A DNA stretch of 6,537 bases from an uncultured Dialister sp. (GTDB lineage: Bacteria; Bacillota; Negativicutes; Veillonellales; Dialisteraceae): contig UQRR01000106.1 in assembly GCA_900543455.1 (NCBI GenBank), forward strand, positions 1 through 6,537, in the 5' to 3' direction. Shown in pieces: positions 4,757-6,537 of this stretch. Positions within the stretch are counted from its first letter, which is position 1. The number at the start of each line of letters is the position of its first letter. Both the position numbers and the translations under genes were made by a program. Below the pieces are notes generated by a model. That model did no database searches and was not told the DNA's origin. It saw only the letters and a program-made list of their open reading frames with translations.

Positions 4757-5662
4757 TCAGTCGTCTCTGTCGACTTTGTATTTACGTTCGAGTTCTTTGT
4801 ATGTATCGAGGCCGATGATGCTGTTGAAGTGTCCGAATTCGATCATATCCTTCAGGTGGTCTTCGGTCGTGCCTTTTTCTTTCAGGTTGCTGAAAAGATC
4901 ATAGAGCGTCTTGGAAATCGCATAGACTGCACTGCATGCCCAGAAAACGACGGAGTATCCCATTTCCTCAAGCTCTTTGGCAGGGATGAGCGGTGTCTTG
5001 CCGCCTTCGATCATATTCGCCACGAGGTATGCACCGCTTCCTTCGAGGCCTCTTGCAAATTTTTCCAGCTCTTCACGGCTGCCAATGCCGTCAGCGAAGC
5101 AGATCTCTGCGCCCGCATCCGCATAGCGCTTGCTTCTTTCGATGGCATCATCAATGCCGTAGACCGCGCGGCTGTCCGTGCGGGACATGATCATCGTCTC
5201 CTTATCGAAACGGGCATCGACAGCAGCGCGGATCTTCTGTGCATGTTCTTCCGCAGTGATGACCTGCTTGCCGTCCATGTGACCGCAGCGTTTCGGCCAT
5301 GCTTGGTCTTCGAAAAAGATGCAGGCAGCACCCGCCTGCTCGAACATCCGCTCTGTGCGGATGATATTGAGCGCATTGCCGTAGCCGGTATCCCCGTCAG
5401 CGATGATCGGAATATTGACCGCGTTGCAGATGCCGGTCAGCTGCTCTGCCATTTCCGTACAGGAAAGAAGGCCGACATCCGGCTGTCCGAGACGGGAAGC
5501 CGAGACGGAGTATCCGCCCATCGCAAGGGCCGGAATGCCCGCCATCTCTGCGATCTTCGCGCCCAGCGCATCACCGACGCCCGGGGCGATCATAATGTGT
5601 CCGGATTTCAGATTTTCGCGGAAAGCGATACGTTTTTCAGTGGCAGTTTTCATGATTTTCAT
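4757..5662 (-). CDS. Isocitrate lyase/PEP-mutase superfamily lyase (2-methylisocitrate or dimethylmalate lyase-like)
   Basis: A 301-residue cytoplasmic TIM-barrel enzyme. Visible motifs: APGVGDALGAKIAEMAG near 26-42; metal-binding ADGDTGYG at 88-95 (D89, D91); FFEDQ at 116-120; the catalytic loop K124-R-C-G-H128 with C126; SRTDS at 160-164; and EGGKTPL at 219-225. KRCGH is the loop of 2-methylisocitrate lyase-type carbon-carbon lyases and argues against PEP mutase, which lacks this Cys. Likely chemistry is retro-aldol cleavage of a substituted malate or isocitrate; substrate is unresolved (2-methylisocitrate, 2,3-dimethylmalate, or oxaloacetate hydrolysis). Oddities: the usual F-x-E-(A/G) metal or water ligand position is FADG (D191), and the usual Y-P before the late helix is W-A (241-242). 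Start: AAGGAGG (5671-5677) is eight bases before ATG 5662. No prp genes flank it. No promoter is evident close by; the T-box promoter at 6349-6378 may serve it. Confidence 0.93.
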   Translation of the reverse strand: MKIMKTATEKRIAFRENLKSGHIMIAPGVGDALGAKIAEMAGIPALAMGGYSVSASRLGQPDVGLLSCTEMAEQLTGICNAVNIPIIADGDTGYGNALNIIRTERMFEQAGAACIFFEDQAWPKRCGHMDGKQVITAEEHAQKIRAAVDARFDKETMIMSRTDSRAVYGIDDAIERSKRYADAGAEICFADGIGSREELEKFARGLEGSGAYLVANMIEGGKTPLIPAKELEEMGYSVVFWACSAVYAISKTLYDLFSNLKEKGTTEDHLKDMIEFGHFNSIIGLDTYKELERKYKVDRDD

Positions 5663-5684
5663 AATGGGTTCCTCCTTGAATTTG

Positions 5685-5712
5685 TAGCTAGTGGCTAGGA
5701 ATTAGGAATGAC
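5685..5712 (+). repeat. Heptamer array upstream of the lyase gene
   Basis: Units TAGCTAG, TGGCTAG, GAATTAG, GAATGAC are in register. They read as ATTCC/CTAATTCC on the minus strand, so ATTCC-type repeats precede this gene in its own sense direction, as at 2651-2678. The unit series matches the tail of the 1181-1250 array. Confidence 0.75.
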
Positions 5713-5736
5713 TGGTGGTTAGGATTCTCCAGCATC

Positions 5737-5763
5737 GTCATCCCGAGCGCAGCCGAGGGATCT
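5737..5763. repeat. Interspersed palindromic repeat (CATCC-GAGCGCAGC-GGATCT type)
   Basis: A 27-nt imperfect palindrome, with ATCCC near 5740-5744 pairing GGGAT near 5757-5761 around a GAGCGCAGC core. Repeats of this kind (CATCCTGAGC...GAAGGATCT) are widespread between genes in many gut Firmicutes. Minus-strand translation of it gives an RDPSAALGMT string that can look like a protein but is not one. Confidence 0.7.
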
Positions 5764-5918
5764 CTACTGTCCTGCGGGAAATCAGCGTGTATGCACCGAG
5801 ATAAAACGATGTATTGGTGCTGTCTCACATCAGGCGATGAGCGTTCTGCCATAGAGATTTCTCGCTTGCGCCCCTCTGACGACGGCACGAAGCGCTATCA
5901 AAACTCCGCGGCGCATTT

Positions 5919-5995
5919 CGTCATCCTGAGCGGAGTGAAATGCCGGATGTTCGATCATGTAAAGGCGGAACAGTGAGAACTGAGTCGAAGGATCT
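5919..5995. repeat. Split copy of the CATCCTGAGC repeat
   Basis: CGTCATCCTGAGCGGAGT (5919-5936) and GAGTCGAAGGATCT (5982-5995) are the two halves of the repeat seen at 5737-5763. They are separated by about 45 nt and share the 4-mer GAGT at the junctions. Removing one GAGT plus the middle restores a contiguous repeat. The gap 5663-6033 contains no gene that I can support. Confidence 0.5.
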
Positions 5996-6033
5996 GGCGC
6001 CGCTCCAGCATTCCTCGCTTCTCATTCGCATCT

Positions 6034-6067
6034 AAAAAAGCCTCCCCGACCTTTCGGTCAGGGAGGC
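6034..6067 (-). terminator. Terminator of the second T-box module
   Basis: On the minus strand, GCCTCCC (6067-6061) pairs with GGGAGGC (6046-6040). One mismatch is followed by an inner GACC/GGTC stem with a 4-nt loop, and TTTTTT (6039-6034) comes next. It lies directly after the second T-box motif. Confidence 0.93.
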
Positions 6068-6124
6068 GCATCAGCGCGGTACCACTCCTGTTTCTCACTC
6101 CGCCGTCCATCATGCGGGTGTCGC

Positions 6125-6158
6125 AAAAAGAAAAGCCCCTGTCCTTACGGACAAGGGC
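6125..6158 (-). terminator. Terminator of the first T-box module
   Basis: On the minus strand, GCCCTTGTCC (6158-6149) pairs with GGACAGGGGC (6144-6135), ten pairs including one G-U, around a GTAA tetraloop. TTTTCTTTTT (6134-6125) follows. Confidence 0.93.
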
Positions 6159-6348
6159 GTCATACGCGGTACCACCTTGCATTATACTTCAGGCTTATCC
6201 TTAACGCGGACCAACGCTTCGCTTACTGATTTCAACGAAGTGCTCTCAGGTGACACGCTACTTTTCCATACCGGTTCCCACCTTATCCGGCTCTCTGTGA
6301 TATCCAAGTCCAGCTTACTCCTGATCCTCGCATGTGTTTATGTGGACT

Positions 6349-6378
6349 ATTATAGGGCAGAAAGAGGGGCATTGTCAA
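6349..6378 (-). promoter_or_regulatory. Consensus promoter driving the T-box leader
   Basis: On the minus strand, perfect TTGACA (6378-6373) is followed by an 18-nt spacer and perfect TATAAT (6354-6349). This is the strongest promoter in the window and would start transcription near 6342, just before stem I. Confidence 0.88.
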
Positions 6379-6424
6379 GAGGGCATGGAAAACCTGTCCA
6401 TAGCGCGTTGTAGGATTACAATAC

Positions 6425-6437
6425 ATGTGTTACACAT
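6425..6437. promoter_or_regulatory. Perfect 13-bp palindrome, possible operator
   Basis: ATGTGT-T-ACACAT is a perfect dyad with a single central base. It lies between the divergent T-box promoter and the gene starting at 6515. It does not match a specific regulator consensus that I can name, so the role is a guess from position and symmetry. Confidence 0.3.
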
Positions 6438-6451
6438 TGAAAACATGAAAA

Positions 6452-6514
6452 GCGAGATATCCTTGTGATATAGTTAATTCGTCAAAAGAAACCTTTATCA
6501 AAGGAGTATCTCGC
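6452..6514 (+). promoter_or_regulatory. RBS-sequestering inverted repeat in the 5' leader of the gene at 6515
   Basis: GCGAGATATCCTT (6452-6464) pairs with AAGGAGTATCTCGC (6501-6514) with one bulged base. This encloses the whole Shine-Dalgarno AAGGAG (6501-6506) up to the start codon. A competing local hairpin CCTTT-ATC-AAAGG (6492-6504) covers the same site. Both would limit ribosome access, as leaders of some transposase genes do. Confidence 0.7.
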
Positions 6515-6537
6515 ATGAACAGTATATCACAACTTAT
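6515..6537 (+). CDS. Start of a gene of unknown function, cut by window end
   Basis: Only seven complete codons are present, reading MNSISQL. ATG 6515 has AAGGAG (6501-6506) eight bases upstream, so a real start is likely. The product cannot be identified from this. The hairpin-occluded ribosome binding site would suit a transposase or other gene kept at low expression, but that is inference. The gene is divergent from the T-box leader. Confidence 0.65.

Larger units (their letters stand above)
6034..6342 (-). ncRNA. T-box riboswitch leader, probable valine specifier, with two T-box/terminator modules
   Basis: A tRNA-sensing leader on the minus strand. Stem I shows the AGTAA specifier-loop strand (6319-6315) and the distal AGAGAGCCGG and GGTGGGAACCGG motifs (6296-6287 and 6282-6271). 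TCAGG (6324-6320) pairs with CCTGA (6250-6246), and GCT plus ACTT (6314-6306) pairs with AAGTAGC (6263-6257). The 3' loop strand is GTGTCA; a GUC codon followed by A (6254-6251) suggests tRNA-Val. Two T-box sequences follow, GGTGGTACCGCG (6176-6165) and AGTGGTACCGCG (about 6086-6075), each before its own terminator. Both have UGGU, fitting a tRNA ending ACCA, as tRNA-Val does. Only about 36 nt separate the first terminator from the second T-box, too little for a second stem I. No aminoacyl-tRNA synthetase or amino-acid gene follows; the next minus-strand gene starts at 5662. Confidence 0.9.

Noticed and set aside
4829..5698. 289-residue open frame on the plus strand
   Set aside because: It lies antisense to the lyase gene, whose motifs and strong ribosome binding site leave no doubt about the coding strand; GC-rich codon bias opens the opposite frame.
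5688..5888. Small minus-strand open frame between T-box leader and lyase
   Set aside because: Its sequence is translated repeat (an RDPSAALGMT string is a known product of the CATCC-type repeat), with no ribosome binding site.
5955..6182. 75-residue minus-strand frame
   Set aside because: It runs through the T-box modules and both terminators, so it is not a protein gene.

Overview
The window looks like accessory or lightly packed chromosome of a Gram-positive-lineage anaerobe of the Negativicutes type (Veillonellaceae/Dialister-like). The basis is canonical Shine-Dalgarno sites, consensus -35/-10 promoters, a T-box riboswitch (a Firmicutes device), GC- and C-rich wobble positions, and gene boundaries packed with short tandem repeats. 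The genus is inference; the sequence does not prove it.

Layout. 1-154: repeat remnant and promoter. 155-1180 (+): opine (octopine/nopaline) dehydrogenase-family oxidoreductase. 1181-1433: heptamer repeats. 1434-2147 (+): secreted protein with signal peptide and two apparently related domains resembling surface-adhesin E. 2148-2728: non-coding, with a 171-bp inverted-repeat element whose arms each carry three hairpins, and several smaller hairpin repeats. 2729-3532 (+): unrecognised protein with a duplicated helix-turn-helix-like module. 3533-3746: heptamer arrays and a strong bidirectional terminator. 3747-4409 (-): three-domain DtxR/MntR-family metal-responsive repressor. 4410-4756: its promoter plus repeats. 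4757-5662 (-): isocitrate lyase/PEP-mutase superfamily lyase. 5663-6033: repeats only. 6034-6342 (-): T-box leader with a probable valine (GUC) specifier, a consensus promoter and, unusually, two successive T-box/terminator modules. 6515-6537 (+): first seven codons of a gene whose ribosome binding site lies inside inverted repeats.

The genes do not form an obvious pathway; each appears to be its own transcription unit. The best functional link is that the T-box leader points at the lyase gene (start 5662), with only repeat elements between them and no other gene on that strand, so the lyase may be read from the T-box promoter. The alternative is that the leader has lost its original gene.

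The most striking feature is the organised repeat landscape. Heptanucleotide arrays (TGACTGG/TGACTAG and relatives) sit against the stop codons of three plus-strand genes and just past the stop of one minus-strand gene, in each case written in the sense direction of that gene. They are joined to hairpin units and accompanied by a recurring 13-mer shortly before start codons.
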